A stretch of DNA of 64,000 nt from Axinella damicornis (GCA_963931865.1 OZ007516.1:9355615-9419614), one strand, 5' to 3'. Counted from the first letter of the stretch, positions 23,101 through 36,832 are shown. A program made the numbers and translations. Notes: generated by a model from the sequence alone, not told the origin.

Positions 23101-26100
23101 CGCTTGACGGCGCCCGCACGGTCTTAGCCGCGCTGCCATGGCCGCACCCTCACTGCCTTGGCGGCGCCCCCACGGTCTTGGCCATGCTGCCACGGACTTG
23201 GTCGCGCCCCCACGGCCCCTGGCAGCACTCCCGCGGCATTGGCCATGCCTCCACGGCCCTTGGCTGCGCCCCCACAACCCTGACCGCGCCCCCACGGACT
23301 TAGCCACTCCCCACGGCCTTTGGCCACGCCCCACGGCCTTGTTCACGCCCCATGACCCATGGCCGCGCCCCCACGGCCCCTGGCAGCGCATTCAAGGCCT
23401 TGGCCACACCCCACGGCCTTGGCCGTGCCACTGGCTGTCCGTTTTGGCCGCGCCCCCACGGCCCCTGGCCACGCCCCCACGGTCTTGGCCGCGCCCCCAT
23501 GGCTCCTGGCAGCGACCCCACATCCTTGGGCCACGCCTCCACGTCCCTTGGCCGCGGCCCCAAGGCCCCTGGCTGCACCCTCTCGGCCATGGCCGCGCCC
23601 TCTCTGCCCCTGGAGATGCCCCCACGGTCTTGGCTACGCTGACACGGCCTTGGTCGCGCTCCTACGGCCCATGGCAGTGCCCCCACGGCATGGGCCACGC
23701 CTCCACGGCCCTTGACCGTGCCCACACGGCCATGGGCGCGCCCCCACAGCCCCTGTCTGCACCCACACGGCCATGGCCGTGCGCCACGGCCTTGGCCACG
23801 CCCTCACGACCACTGGCCGCACCCCCACGGCCATGGCTGCGCCGCCACTGCCTCTGGCAGCGCCCCTACACGGCGTAGGCTGAGCACCTGGCCGCACATC
23901 TTGGCCACACCCCCACAGCCCTGACAGCACCCCCACGACCCCTGACCGCGCCCCCACGGTCTTGACCACGCCCCCACGGCTTCTGGCCGCGCTCCCACGG
24001 CTTTGGTCACGCCCCCACGACCCTTGGCCATGCCCCCACGGCCCTTGGCAGCGCCCCCAAGGCCTTGGCCGCGACCCCACGGCCTTGGCGTGCCACCACG
24101 GCCCCTGGCTTCGCCCCCACGGTCTTGGCCGCACCCCCACTGCCCTGGGCACGCCCCCACGTTTTGGCCGCACCCCCACGGCTGCTGGCAGCGCCCCCAC
24201 GTCCTTGGTCACGCCACCACGGCCCTTGGCCGTGCCCCAAAGGCCCCTGGCTGCACCCACACGGCCATGGCCGTGCCCTCACAGCCCTTGGCGGTGTCTC
24301 CACGATGTTGGCCACGCTGCCACGGTCTTGGTCGCGCCTCCACAGCCCCTGGCAGCACCCCCTTGGCATTGTCCATGCCCCCACGGCCTTGACCGCGCCC
24401 CCACAGCCCCTGGTGCACCCACACGGCCATGGCCGTGGGCCACGGCCCCTGGGTGCGCCCCCACGGTCTTGGCCACGCCCCCATGGCCCCTGTCCGCACC
24501 CCTACGGACTTGGCCACATCCCCACTGACCCTGGCCCCATTAGCTACGCCTCCACGGCCCTTGGCCGCACCCCCACGGCCTTGGCCGCGGCCCCACGGCC
24601 TTGGCCGTGCCCCTACAGGCCCTGGCTTCTCCCTCACGGCCATGGTCGTGCGCCACGGCCCCTGGCCGCGCCCCCACGGACTTGGCCACGCCCCCACGGC
24701 ACCTGTCTGCGCATCTGCGGCCTTGGCAACGCGCCCACGTCCCATGGCAGCACCCCCACGGCCTTGGCCATGCCTCCACGGGCCTTGGCCGTACCCCCAC
24801 GGCCTTGGCCTCACACCCACGGCCTTGGCTGGGCCACCACAGCCCCTGGCTGCACCCACACGGCCATGGTCGTGCACCACGGACCCTGGCAGCGCCCCCA
24901 CGGACTTGGCCACGCCCCCACGGCACCTGTCTTCGCCACTGCTGCCTTGGCCATGCCCCCACGGACCCTGGTCGCGCCCCCACAGCCCCTGGCTGCACCC
25001 CCACGGCATTGACCGCGCCCCAACGACCCTTGGCCGCTCCTCCACGGTCTTGGTCGCGCACCCACGTCCCATGGCAGCACCCACACGGCCTTGACCACGC
25101 CTCCACGGGCCTTGGCCGAGCTCCGATGGCCTTGGCCGTGCCCCCACGGCCTCTGGCCACGCTCCTTGGCCGCGCCCCTACGGTTCCTGGCAGCACCCCC
25201 ACAGCCTTGGCCACGCCTCCACGGCCCTTGGCCGTGCCCCCACGGGCTTGGCCGCGCCCCCACAGCCCCTGGCCGCGCCTCCACGTTTTGGCCGCGCCCC
25301 CACGGTCCCTGGCCGCACCCCTACGATCTTGGCCAAGCCCCCACGGTCCCTGTCCGTGCCCCTAAGGCTTTGGCCACGCCCCGACGGACTCTGGCCGCGC
25401 CCCCACGGCCCCTGGCCGCACCCCCACGGTCTTGCACGCGCCCACACGGCCCCTGGGTGCACCCCCATGGTCTTGGTCGCGCCCCCACGGCACCTGGCCA
25501 CGCCTCCACGGTCTTGGCCGCGTCCCCACGGTCTTGGCCACGCCCCCATGGCCTCTGGCTGCATCCCCACGGCCTTGGTCACGCCCCCACGACCCCTGGC
25601 CATGCCTCCACGGCCCCTGGCAACGCCCTCAAGGCCTTGACCGCGACCCCACGGCCTTGGCCGCACCCCCACCGCCCCTAGCTGCACCCCCACGGTCTTG
25701 GCCGCACCCCAACTGCCCCTGGCCACGCCCCCAAGTCTTGGCCGCGCCCCCACGGCTCCTGGCAGCGCCCTCACGTCCTTGGTCACGCCTCCACGGCCCT
25801 TGGCCGTGTCCCCAAGGCCCCTGGCTGCACCCACACGGCCATGGCCGTGCCCTCACGGCCCTTGGCAGCACCCTCAAGGTCTTGGCCACGTTGCCACGGT
25901 CTTGGTCGCACCCCCACGGCCCCTGGAAGCGCCCCCACAGCATTGGCTACGCCTCCACGGCCCTTGGCCGTGCCCCCACGGCCTTGGCCGCGACCCCACG
26001 GCCTTGGCCGTGCCCCCACAGCCCCTGCCTGCACCCACACGGCCATGGCCGTGCGCCACGGTCCCTGGCCGCGCCCCCACGGACTCGGCCACGCCCCCAC

Positions 26101-29100
26101 GGCAACTGTCTGTGCATCTGCGGCCTTGGCCACGTCCCCACGGACCCTGGCCGCGCCCCCACAGCCCCTGGCTGCAGGCATTGACTGCGCCCCAACGACC
26201 CTTGGCCGCTCCTCCACGGTCTTGGTCGCGCCCCCATGTCCCATGGCAGGACCCCCACGGCCTTGGCCACGCCTCCACGGGCCTTGGCCGCACCCCCTCG
26301 GCCTTGGCCGTGCCCCCACAGCCTCTGGCCACGCTCCCATGGCATTGGCCGCGCCCCCACGGTTCCTGGCAGAGCCCCCACGGACTTGGTCACGCCTCCA
26401 CGGCCCATGGCCGCGCCCCCACGGGCTTGGCCACGCCCCCACGGCCCCTGGCCGTACCTCCACGTCTTGGCCGCGCCCCCACGGACCCTGGCTGCGCCCC
26501 TACGATCTTGGCCAAGCCCCCACGGCCCCTGTCCGTGCCCCAAAGGCCTTGCCCACGCCCCGACGACCCCTGGCCGCGACCCCACGGCCCCTGGCCGCAT
26601 CCCCACGGTCTTGGCCGTGCCCCCACGGTACCTGACTGCACCCCCATGGTCTTGTCCGCACCCCACGGCACCTGGCCGTGCCTCCACGGTCTTGGCCGCA
26701 CCCCCACTGCCCCTAGCTGCACCCCTACGGTCTTGGCCGCACCCCCACGGACTTGGTCGCGCCCCCACGGTTCCTGGCCGTGCCCCCACGGTCTTGGCCA
26801 CGCCCCCACGGCCCTGGCCACGCCCCCACGACCCCTGACAGCGCCCCCACGGTCTCGGTCTCTCCCTGGGCCGTGCCCCAACGACCCCTGGCCACTCCCC
26901 CACGGCCTTGGCCGCGCCCCACCGCCCCTGGCCGTGCCCCCACGGTTTCGCCACGCCCCCACGGCCCCTGGCTGTGCCTCCACGTCTTGGCCGCGCCCCC
27001 ACGGACGCTGGCCACGCCCCTACGATCTTGGTCAAGCCCCCATGGCCCCTGTCCGTGCCCCCACGGCCTTGCCCACACCCCGACAACCCCTGGCCGCGAC
27101 CCCACGGCCACTGGCCGCACCCCCACGGTCTTTGCCGCACCCCCACTGCCCCTGGCTGCGCCCCTACGGTCTTGGCCGCACCCCCACGGACTTGGTCGCG
27201 CCCCCACGGTTCCTGGCCCCGCCCCCACGGTCTTGGCCACGCCCCCACGGGCCTGGCCTCGCCCCCACGACCCCTCACCGCGCCCCCACGGTCTTGGTCG
27301 CTCCCTGGGCCGCGCCACCTCGACCCCTGGTCACGCCCCCACGGCCTTGGCTGTGCTCCACGGCCCCTGGCCGCGCCCCCACGGTTTCGCCACGCCCCCA
27401 CGGCCCCTGGCCTCGCCTCCACGGTCTTGGCTGCGTGCCAACAGCCATGGCCACACCCCCACGGCCCCTGGCCGCACCCCCACAATCTTGACCACGCCCC
27501 CACGGCCCTGGCCGCGCCCCCATGACCTCTGACCGCACCCCCATGGTCTTGGTCACGCCCCCTGGCCGCGACTCCATGGCCTTGGCCACGCCCCCACGAC
27601 CGCTGGCCGCGCCCCCACGGCATGGCCACGCCTCCTTGGCCCCTGGCAGCACCCCCAAGGCCTTGGCCGTGCTCCCACGGCCTTGGCCACGCCCCCACGA
27701 TCTCCGGCCTCGCCCCCACGGCCATTGCCCCACCCCCACGGCCCCTGGCAGTGCACCCAAGGCCTTGGCCACGCTCCCACGGCCCCTGACAGTGTCCCCA
27801 CGGTCTTGGCCGCGCACCCACAGCCCCTGGCCTCGCCTTCACGGTCTTGGCCGCACCCCCACGGCTTTGGCCGCTCCCCCACGGCCCCTCGCCGCGCCCC
27901 CACGGTCTTGGCCACGCCCCTACGGCCCTGGCCGAGCCCCCACGAACCCTGACCGCGCCCCAACGACCTCTGACCGCGTCTTCACAGCCTTGGTCACGCC
28001 CCATGACCCCTGACCATGCCCCCATTGGCCTTGGCAGCGCCTCCAAGGCCTTGGCCGCGACGGTCCGGCCTTGGCCGGACCACCACGGCCCCTTGCTGTG
28101 CCCCCTAGTTCTTGGCCGCGCCCCCACTGCCCCTGGCCCCCTCACGTCTTGGTCGCGCCCCCACGGCCTTGGCCACGCCCCCACGACCCCCGGCAATGCC
28201 CCCACGGCCATGGCTGCACCCCCACAGCCCCTGGCAGCGCACCAAAGGTCTTCGCCGCGCCCCCACGGCCCCTGACTGCGCCCCCACGGTCTTGGCCGCG
28301 CCCTCACGGCCACTGGCCTCGCCTCCATGATCTTGGCCGCGCCCCCACGGCTTTGGCCGCACCCCAAATGCCCCTGGCCGCGTCCCCACGGTCTTGGTAA
28401 AGCCCCCACGGCCATGGCCGCGCCCCCACGACCCCTGACCGCGCCCCCACGGTCTTGGCCGCGCCCCCACGATCTTTGGCGCACCTTCACACCCTTGGTC
28501 ACGACCCACAACCCCTGGCCGTGCCCCCACGGCCCCTGGCAGCGCCCCCAAGGCCTTGGCTGCGACCCCACGGCCCCTGGCTGCCCCCCCAACGGTCTTG
28601 GCCGCGTACACACGGCCCCTGGCTTCACCCCCACGGCCTTTTGCCGCATCCCCACGGCTTGGTAACGCCCCCACGACCCCTGGCCATGCTCCCAAGGCCC
28701 CTGGCAGCGCCTTCAAAGTCTTGGCCGCGACCCCACGGCCTTGGCCGCGCCCCCACGGCCCCTGGCTGTGCCCCTACGGTCTTGGCCACGCCCGCACGAC
28801 CTCTCCCCGCGCCCCCACGTCATGGACGCGCCCCCACAGCTCCTGGCAGCACCCCCACGTCCTTGTTCACGCCTCCACGGCCCTTGGCCGTACCCCCAAT
28901 GCCCCTGGCTGCACCCACACGACCATGGCCGTGCCCTCATGGCCCTTGGCGGTGCCCCCACGGTCTTGGCCGCGCTGCAACAATCTTGGTCGCGCCCCCA
29001 CGGCCCCTGGCAGCACCCCCACGGCATTGGCCACGCCTCTATGGCCCTTGGTCGCGCCCCCACGGGCTTGGTCGCGCCCCACCTCCCCCTGGCTGCACCC

Positions 29101-32100
29101 ATGGCCGTGCCCCTGACCGCGCCCCCTCAGACTTGGCCACGCCCCCACGGCTCCTGTCCGCGCCCCTACGGCCTTGGCCACCCCCCCCACGGACCCTGGC
29201 CGCGACCCACGGCCCCTGGCTGCACCCCCACGGCATTGACTGCGCCCCAACGACCCTAGGCCGCTCCTCCACGGTTTTGGTCGCGCCCTCACGTCCTATG
29301 GCAGCGCCCCCACGGCCTTGGCCACGCGTCCACGGCCTTGGTCATGCCCCACGGCCCCTAACCGCGCTTCCATGGCCTTGGCCGTGCCCCCATGGCCCCT
29401 GGCAGTGCCTTGGCAACGCCTCCACGGCCCTTGGCCGCGCCTTTTCAGCCTTGGTCACGCCCCACGATCCCTAGTCGTGCCCCCACGGACCCTGGCAACG
29501 CCCCCAAGGCCTTGGTCGCGACCCCACGGCCTTGGCCGCGCCTCCACGGCCCCTAGCTGCGCCTCCTAGGTCTTGGCCGCAACCCCACTGCCCCTGGCCA
29601 CGCCCCCACGTCTTGGCCGTGCCCCCATGGCCTTGGCCACGCCACCACAACCCCCGGCCCGCCCCCACGGCCCCTGGCAGCACACGCAAGGCCTTTGCCG
29701 TGCCCCATGGGCCCTGACTGCGCCCCCACTGTCTTGGCCGCGCCCCCACAGCTCCTGGCCTCGCCTCCATGGTCTTGGCCGCACCCCCACGGCTTTGGCC
29801 GCGCACCCACGGCTCCTGGCCGCGCCCCCACGGTCTTGACCACGCCCCCACGGCCTAGGCCGCGCCCCCACGACCCCTGACAGCGCCTCCATGGTCTTGG
29901 CCACGCCCCCATGGCCTCAGGCCACGTCCCCACGGCCTTGGTCACGCCCCCACGACCACTGGCCATGCCCCCACGGCCCCTGGCAGCGCCCCCAAGGCCT
30001 TGGCCGCGACCCCACGGCCTTGACCGCGCCCCTGGCTGCACCCCCACGGCTATGGACGCGCCCCCACGGTCCCTAGCCGAGTCCCCACGGCCCCTGGCCG
30101 GGCCCCCACGGCCCCTGGCCGCGCCCCCACGGCCCCTGGCCGCGCACCCACGGTCTTGGCCGCGCCCCCCCCACGGCCCCTGGCTGTACCCCCACGGTCT
30201 TGGCCACGCCCCAACGGCCTCTGGCCGCGTCCCCACGGCCTTGGTCACGCCCCCACAACCCCTAGCCATGCCCCCACGGCCCTTGGCTGAGGCCCCAAGG
30301 CGTTGGCCGCGACCCCACGGCCTTGGCAGCGCCCCCACGGCCCCTGGCTGCGCCCCCACGGTCTTGGCTGCGCCCCCACTGCCCCTTGCCACGCCCCCAC
30401 ATCTTGGCCGCGCCACTACGGCTCTTGGCAACGCCCCCATGTCCTTGGTCACGCATCCACGGCCCTTGGCCGTGCCCCCAAGGCCCCTGGCTGCACCCAC
30501 ACGGCCATGGCCGCACCCTCACGGCCCTTGACGGCACCCCCACGGTCTTGGCCACCTGCCACGGTCTTGGTCGCGCCCCCACGGCCCCTGGCAGCGCCTC
30601 CACAGCATTGGCCACGCCTCCACCGCCCTTGGCCCCGCCCCCACGGCCTTGGCCGAGCCCCCATAGCCCCTCCATGGCCGTGCGCCACGGCCCCTGGCCG
30701 CGCCCCCAACGGACTTAGCCATGCCCCCACGGCCCTTGTCCGTGCCCCTACGGCCTTGGCCACGCCCCCAAGGACACTGGCCGCACCCCCACAGGCCCTG
30801 GCTGCACTCCCACAGCATTGACCGTGCCCCAACGACCCTTGGCCGCTCCTCCACGGTCTTGGTCGCTCCCCACGTCCCGTAGCAGCACCCCCACGGCCTT
30901 GGCCACGCCTCCACGGCCCTTGGCCGCGCCCCATACGGCCTTGGCCAGGCCCCACGGCCCCTCGCCGTGCTCCCATGGCCTTGGCCACGCCCCCACGGTT
31001 CCTGGCCGTGCCCCCACGGCCCCTGGCCGCGACTCCACGTCTTGGCCGCGCCCCCACGGCCCTTGGCCGCGACCGTACGGTCTTGGCCAAGCCCCCATGG
31101 CCCCTGTCCGTGCCTCTACGGTCTTAGCCACGCCCCCACGGACCCTGGCCGCGCCCCCACAGCCCCTGGCCACGCCCACATGGCCCCTGGCCGTACCCCC
31201 ACGGTCTTGGCCGTGCCCACACAGCCCCTGGTTGCGCCCCCACGGTCTTGGCCGCGCCTCCACGGTCTTGGTCGCACCCCCGCTGCCCCTGGCCGCGCCC
31301 CTACAATCTTGGCCGCACCCCACGGTCTTGGCCGCGCCCCTACGGCTCGTGGCCGCGCCCTAACGGTCTTGGCCACGCCCCCACGCCCCCACTACCCCTG
31401 ACCCCTCCCCAAGGTCTTGGCCACTCCTCTGGCCGCGCCCCCACTACCCCTGGCCGTGCCACCACAGCCTCTGGCCGCACCCCCACGATTTGGCCGCGCC
31501 CCCACGGCCCCTGGCCTCGCCTCCACGGTCTTGGCCGCGCCCGAATGGCCTTGGCCGCGCCCCCACGGCCCTTGGCCGTGGCCCCACTATCTTGGCCACG
31601 GCCCTGGCCACGCCCCCACGAACCCTGACTGCGCCCGCACGGTCTTGGTCATGCCCCCTGGCGGCGACCCCACGGCCTTGGCCACGCCCCACGACCACTG
31701 GCCGGGCCCCCACGGCCCCTGGCTGCGCCCACAAGGCCCTGGCCGCACTCCCACGGCCTTGGCCACGCCCCCACGACCCTCGGCCGAGCCCCAAGGGCCA
31801 TTGCGGTGCACCCACGGTCCCTGGCAGTGCACCCAAGGCCTTGGCCGCGCCCCCACGGCCACTGACTGCGCCCCCATGGTCTTGCCCGTGCACCCACGGC
31901 CCCTTGCCTCGCCTCCACGGTCGTGGTCCCGTCCCCACGGCTTTGGCCGCGCCCCCCACGGCCCTTGGCCGCGCCCCCATGGTCTTGGCTATGCCCCCAC
32001 GGCACTGGCCGCGTCCCCACGGCCACTGACCGCACCCCCACGATCTTGGCTACGCCCCCACAACCTCTGGCCGCAAGTTCACAGCCATGGTCACGCCCCA

Positions 32101-35100
32101 CGACCCCTGGCCGTTCCCACACAACCCATGGCAGCACCCCCAAGGCCTTGGCTGCGACCCCACGGCTCCTGGCAGAGCCCCCACGTCCATGGTCACGCCC
32201 TTGGCCGTTCCCCCAAGGCCCCTGGCTGCACCCTCATGGCCATGTCCGCATACTCTAGGCCCTTGGCGGCGCCCCCACGGTCTTGGCCATGCTGCCACGG
32301 TCATGGTTGTGCCCCTACGGCATTGGCCACGCCTCCACGGCCCTTTGCCGTGCACCTACGACCTTGGACGCGCCCCCACAGTCCCTGGCTGCACCCACAC
32401 GGCAATGGCCGTGCGCCACGGCCCATGGCCGCGCCCCCACAGACTTGACCACGCCCCCACGGCCCCTGTCCACGCCCCTACGGTCGCCCCCACGGCCCCT
32501 GGCCGCGCCCCCACGGCCCCTGGCTGCGCCCCCAAGGCATTGATCGCGCCCCAACGACCCTTGGCCACTCCTCCACGGTCTTGGTCGCCCCCCCACGTCC
32601 AATGGCAGGGCCCCCACGGCCTTGGCCACGCCTCCACGGCCATTGGCTACGCCCCCACGGCCTTGGCCGTGCCCCCACGGCCACTGACCGCGCCCTCATG
32701 GCCTTGGCCGCGCCCCACGGTTCCTGGCAGCGCCTCCACGGCCCTTGACCGCGCTCCCACGGGCTTGTCCGCACCCCCACGGCCCCTGGCCGCGCCTCCA
32801 CGTCTTGGCCGCGCCCCCACGGCCCCTGACCGCGCCCACACGGTTTGGCCGTGCCCCCACGTCCCCTGGCCTCGCCTCTACGGTCTTGGCTGCGCCCCAA
32901 CGGCCTTGGCCGCGCCCCCACGGCCCCTGGCTGCGCCCCCACGATCTTGGCCACGCCCCCACGGCCCCTGGCTGCGCCTCCACGGCATTGATCGCGCCCC
33001 AACGACCCTTGGCCGCTCCTCCAAGGTCTTGATCGCGCCCCCACGTCCCATGGCAGCACCCCCACGGCCTTGGCCACGCCTCCACGGCCCTTGGCCACGC
33101 CCCCACGGCCTTGGCCGTGCCCCCATTGCCCCTGGCCGCATTCCCATGGCCTTGGCCGCGCTCCCACGGTTCCTGGCAGTGCCCCCACGGCCTTGGCCAC
33201 GCCTCCACGGCCATTGGCCGCACCCCCACGGGCTTGTCCGCGCACCCGCAACCCATGGCCGTGCCCCTACGGTGTTGGCCAAGCCCCCACGGCCCCTGTC
33301 CGCACCCATACAACCTTGGCTACGCTACCACGGACCCTGGCTGCGCCCTCACGGCCCCTGGCCGCGCCCCCACGGTATTGGTCGCGCCCACACGGCCCCA
33401 GGCTGAGCCCCCACGGTCTTGGCCGTGCCCCCACGGCCCCTGGCCGCGCCTCCATGCCGCGCCCCCAATGCCCCCGGCCATGTCCCTACAGTCTTGGCCG
33501 AACCCCCACGGACTTGGCCGCGCCCCTACGGCTCCTGGCCGCGCACCTACGGTCTTGACCACGCCCCCAAGAACCCCTGGCCACGCCCCCATGACTCCTG
33601 ACCGCGCCCCCACCGTCTTGGCCACTCCCCAGACCCCCACGACCCCTGGCTGCGCCCCCATGGCCTTGGCCGCTCGCCCCCGGCCCCTGGCTGCGCCCCC
33701 ACGGTTTGGCCGCGCCCCCACGGCCCCTGGCCTCGCCTCCACCGTCTTGGTTGTGCCCTAACGCCGTTGGCCGTGCCCCCACGGTCCCTGGCCGCGCCCC
33801 CACGATATTGGCCACGTCCCCACGGCCCTGGCCGCACCCCCGTGACCCCTGACCGTGCCCCCACGGTCTTGGTCACGCCCCCCGGCGGCGACCCCAAGGC
33901 CTTGGCCACGCCCCCACGACCGCTGGCCGCGCTCCCACAGCCTTGGCCACGCCCCCACGACCCCCGGCTGCGCTTCCACGGCCATTGCCGCCCCACCCCA
34001 TGGCCCCAGGCAGCACCCAAGACCTTGACCGCGCCCCCACGGCCCCTGACTGCGCCCCCACCGTCTTTGCCGCGCACCCACGGCCCCTGGCCTCGACTCC
34101 ACGGTCTTTGCCGCGCCCCCACGGCTTTGACCGCGCCCCCACGGCCCCTGGCTGCACCCCCAAGGCCTTGGCCGCACTTCCACGGCCTTGGCTACGCCCC
34201 CACGACCCCCGGCCGCGCCCCTACGGCCATTGCCGCGCCCCCACGGCCCCTGGCAGCGCACCCAATGCCTTGGCTGCGCCCTCACGGCCCCTGACTGCGC
34301 CCCCATGGTCTTGGCCGTGCACCCACGGCCCCTTGCCTCGCCTCCACGGTCTTGGTCCCGCCCCCACGGCTTTGGCCGCGCCCCCCACGGCCCCTGGCCA
34401 CGCCCCCACGGTCTTGGCTACGCCCCCACGGCACTGGCGGCGTCCCCACGGCCCCTGACTGCACCCCCACGGTCTTGGCTACGCCCCCACGACCTCTGGC
34501 TGCACGTTCACAGCCATGGTCACGCCCCACGACCCCTGGCCGTTCCCCACGACCCCTGGCAGCACCCCCAAGGCCTTGGCTGCGACCCCACGGCTCCTGG
34601 CAGAACCCCCACGTCCTTAGTCACGCCCTTGGCCGTTCCCCCAAGGCCCCTGGCTGCACCCACATGGCCATGTCCGCACCCTTTAGGTCCTTGGCGGCGC
34701 CCCCACGGTCTTGGCCATGTTGCCACAGTCTTGGTTGCCCCCCTACGGCATTGGCCACGCCTCCACGGCCCTTTGCCGTGCCCCTACGACCTTGGCCGCG
34801 CCCCCACAGTCCCCCTTGGTTGCACCCACACGGCAATGGCCGTGCGCCACGGCCCATGGCCGCGCCCCCACAGACTTGGCCACGCCCCCACGGCCCCGGT
34901 CCACGCCCCCACGGCCTTGGTCACGCCCTTGGCCGTTCCCCCAAGGCCCCTGGCTGCACCCACATGGCCATGTCCGCACCCTCTTGGTCCTTGGCGGCGC
35001 CCCCACGGTCTTGGCCATGCTGCCACGGTCTTGGTTGCCCCCCTACGGCATTGGCCACGCCTCCACGGCCCTTTGCCGTGCCCCTACGACCTTGGCCGCG

Positions 35101-36832
35101 CCCCCACAGTCCCCCCTGGCTGCACCCACACGGCAATGGCCGTGCGCCACGGCCCATGGCCGCGCCCCCACAGACTTGGCCACGCCCCCACGGCCCCGGT
35201 CCACGCTCCTCCACGGTCTTGGTCGCGCCCCCACGTCCCATGGCAGTGCCCCCACGGCCTTGGCCACGACTCCACGGTCCTTGCCCACGCCCCCACGGCC
35301 TTGGCCGTGCCCCACGGCCCCTGGCCGTGCTCCCATGGCCTTGGCCGCGCCCCCACAGTTCCTGGCAATGCCCCCACGGCTTTGGCCACGCCCTCAAGGC
35401 CCTTGGCCGCGCCCCCACGGGCTTGGCCACGCCCCCACGGGCTTGGCCGCGCCCCCACAGCCCCTGGCCGCGCCCCTACGGTGTTGGCCAAATCCCCACG
35501 GCCCCTGTCCGCGCCCCTACGGCCTTGGCTACGCCCATACGGACTCTGGCCGCGCCCCCACGGCCCCTAGCCGCGCCCCCACAGTCTTGGCCGTGACCAC
35601 ACGGCCCCTGGCTGCGTCCCAACGGTTATGGCCGTGCCCCCACGGCCCCTGGCTGCGCCTCCATGCCACGCCCCCACTGCCCCTGGCCGCGTCCTACGGT
35701 CTTGGCCGAACCTCTGCGGACTTGGCCGCGCCCCTACGCCTCCTCGCCGCGCCCCCACGGTCTTGGTCACGCCCCCACGGTCCTTGGCCACGCCCCCACG
35801 ACCCCTGACCGCGCCCCCCACGGTCTTGGCCACGACACTGGGCCGTGCCCCCACGACCCCTGGCCACGCCCTCACGGCCTTGGCTGCACCCCCACGGCCC
35901 CTGGCCGCGCCCCCACGGGTTGGCCGCGCCCCCACGGCCGCTGGCCTCACCTCCACGGTCTTGGCTGCGCCCCAACGGCCTTGGCCGTGCCCCTACGGCC
36001 CCTGGCCGCGCCCCCACGATATTGGCCACGCCCCCACGGCCTGGCCGCGCCCCCACGAACCCTGACCACGCCCCCACGTTCTTGGTCACGCCCCCTGGCC
36101 GCGACACCACGACCTTGACCACATCCACGACCGCTGGCCGCGTTCCCACGGCCTTGGCCACGCCCCCACGACCCCCGGCTGCGCTCCCACGGCCATTGCC
36201 GTGCCTCCACGGCCACTCGCCGCCCCCCCACGGTCTTGGCCACGCCCCCACGGCCCTGGCCGCGTCCCCATGACCCCTGACCGCGCCCCCACGGTCTTGG
36301 CTACGCCCCCACGACCTCTGGCCGCGCCTTCACAGCCTTGGTCACGCCCCACGACCCCTGGCCGTGTCCCCACGGCCCCTGGCGGCGCCCCCTAGGTCTT
36401 GGCCGCACCCCCACTGCACCTGGCCTCGCCCCCACGTCTTGGCCGCGCCCCCACGGCCTTGGCCACGCCCCCACGAACCCCGGCCGAACCATAGCCGCGC
36501 CCCCACGGCCCCAGGTAGCGCACCCAAGGCCTGGGCCGCGCCCCCACAGCCCCTCGCTGCATCCCCACGGTCTTGGCCGCGGCCCCATGGACCCTGGCCT
36601 TGCCTCCACGGTCTTGGCCGCGCCCCCACGGCTTTGGCCGCGCCCCCACAGCCCCTGGCGCGCCCCCACGGTCTTGGCCACGCCCCCACGGCCCTGGCCG
36701 CACCCCTCCCGACCCACGACCGCGCCCCCAATGTCTCGGCCACCCCCCCAACGACCTCTGGCCGCACCTTCACAGCCTTCGTCACGTCCCACGACCCCTG
36801 GCCGTGCCCCCACGGCCCCTGGCAGTGCCCCC
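20110..36832 (-). repeat. GC-rich satellite, right arm (20/21-bp units, C-rich on + strand)
   Basis: About 16.7 kb, roughly 800 units by length, of the same satellite family in inverse orientation. The + strand alternates a 21-bp form GCGCCCCCACGGCCCCTGGCC and a 20-bp form GCGCCCCCACGGTCTTGGCC, so much of it behaves as a 41-bp dimer, unlike the 20-bp monomer of the left arm. Larger blocks recur, marked by phrases such as CTGCACCCACACGGCCATGG. Long open frames on both strands are repeat artefacts. The array ends at about 36832, where ordinary-composition DNA begins. Confidence 0.97.
34618..35206 (-). repeat. 300-bp tandem duplication within the right arm
   Basis: The block from about 34618 to 34906 recurs at 34918-35206 with an exact 300-bp offset (TCACGCCCTTGGCCGTTCCC at 34621 and 34921). 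A more diverged relative lies at about 32190-32480 inside a larger unit repeated about 2.4 kb apart. Both indicate recent higher-order expansion at this edge of the array. Confidence 0.88.

Noticed and set aside
25947..28655. A 902-codon open frame on the minus strand in the satellite, and many similar frames on both strands from 3.4 to 36.8 kb
   Set aside because: They are made only of the 20/21-bp unit, occur in several frames at once, and vary unit by unit without codon-position bias that I can see. The open frames follow from a GC-rich unit that lacks stop codons.
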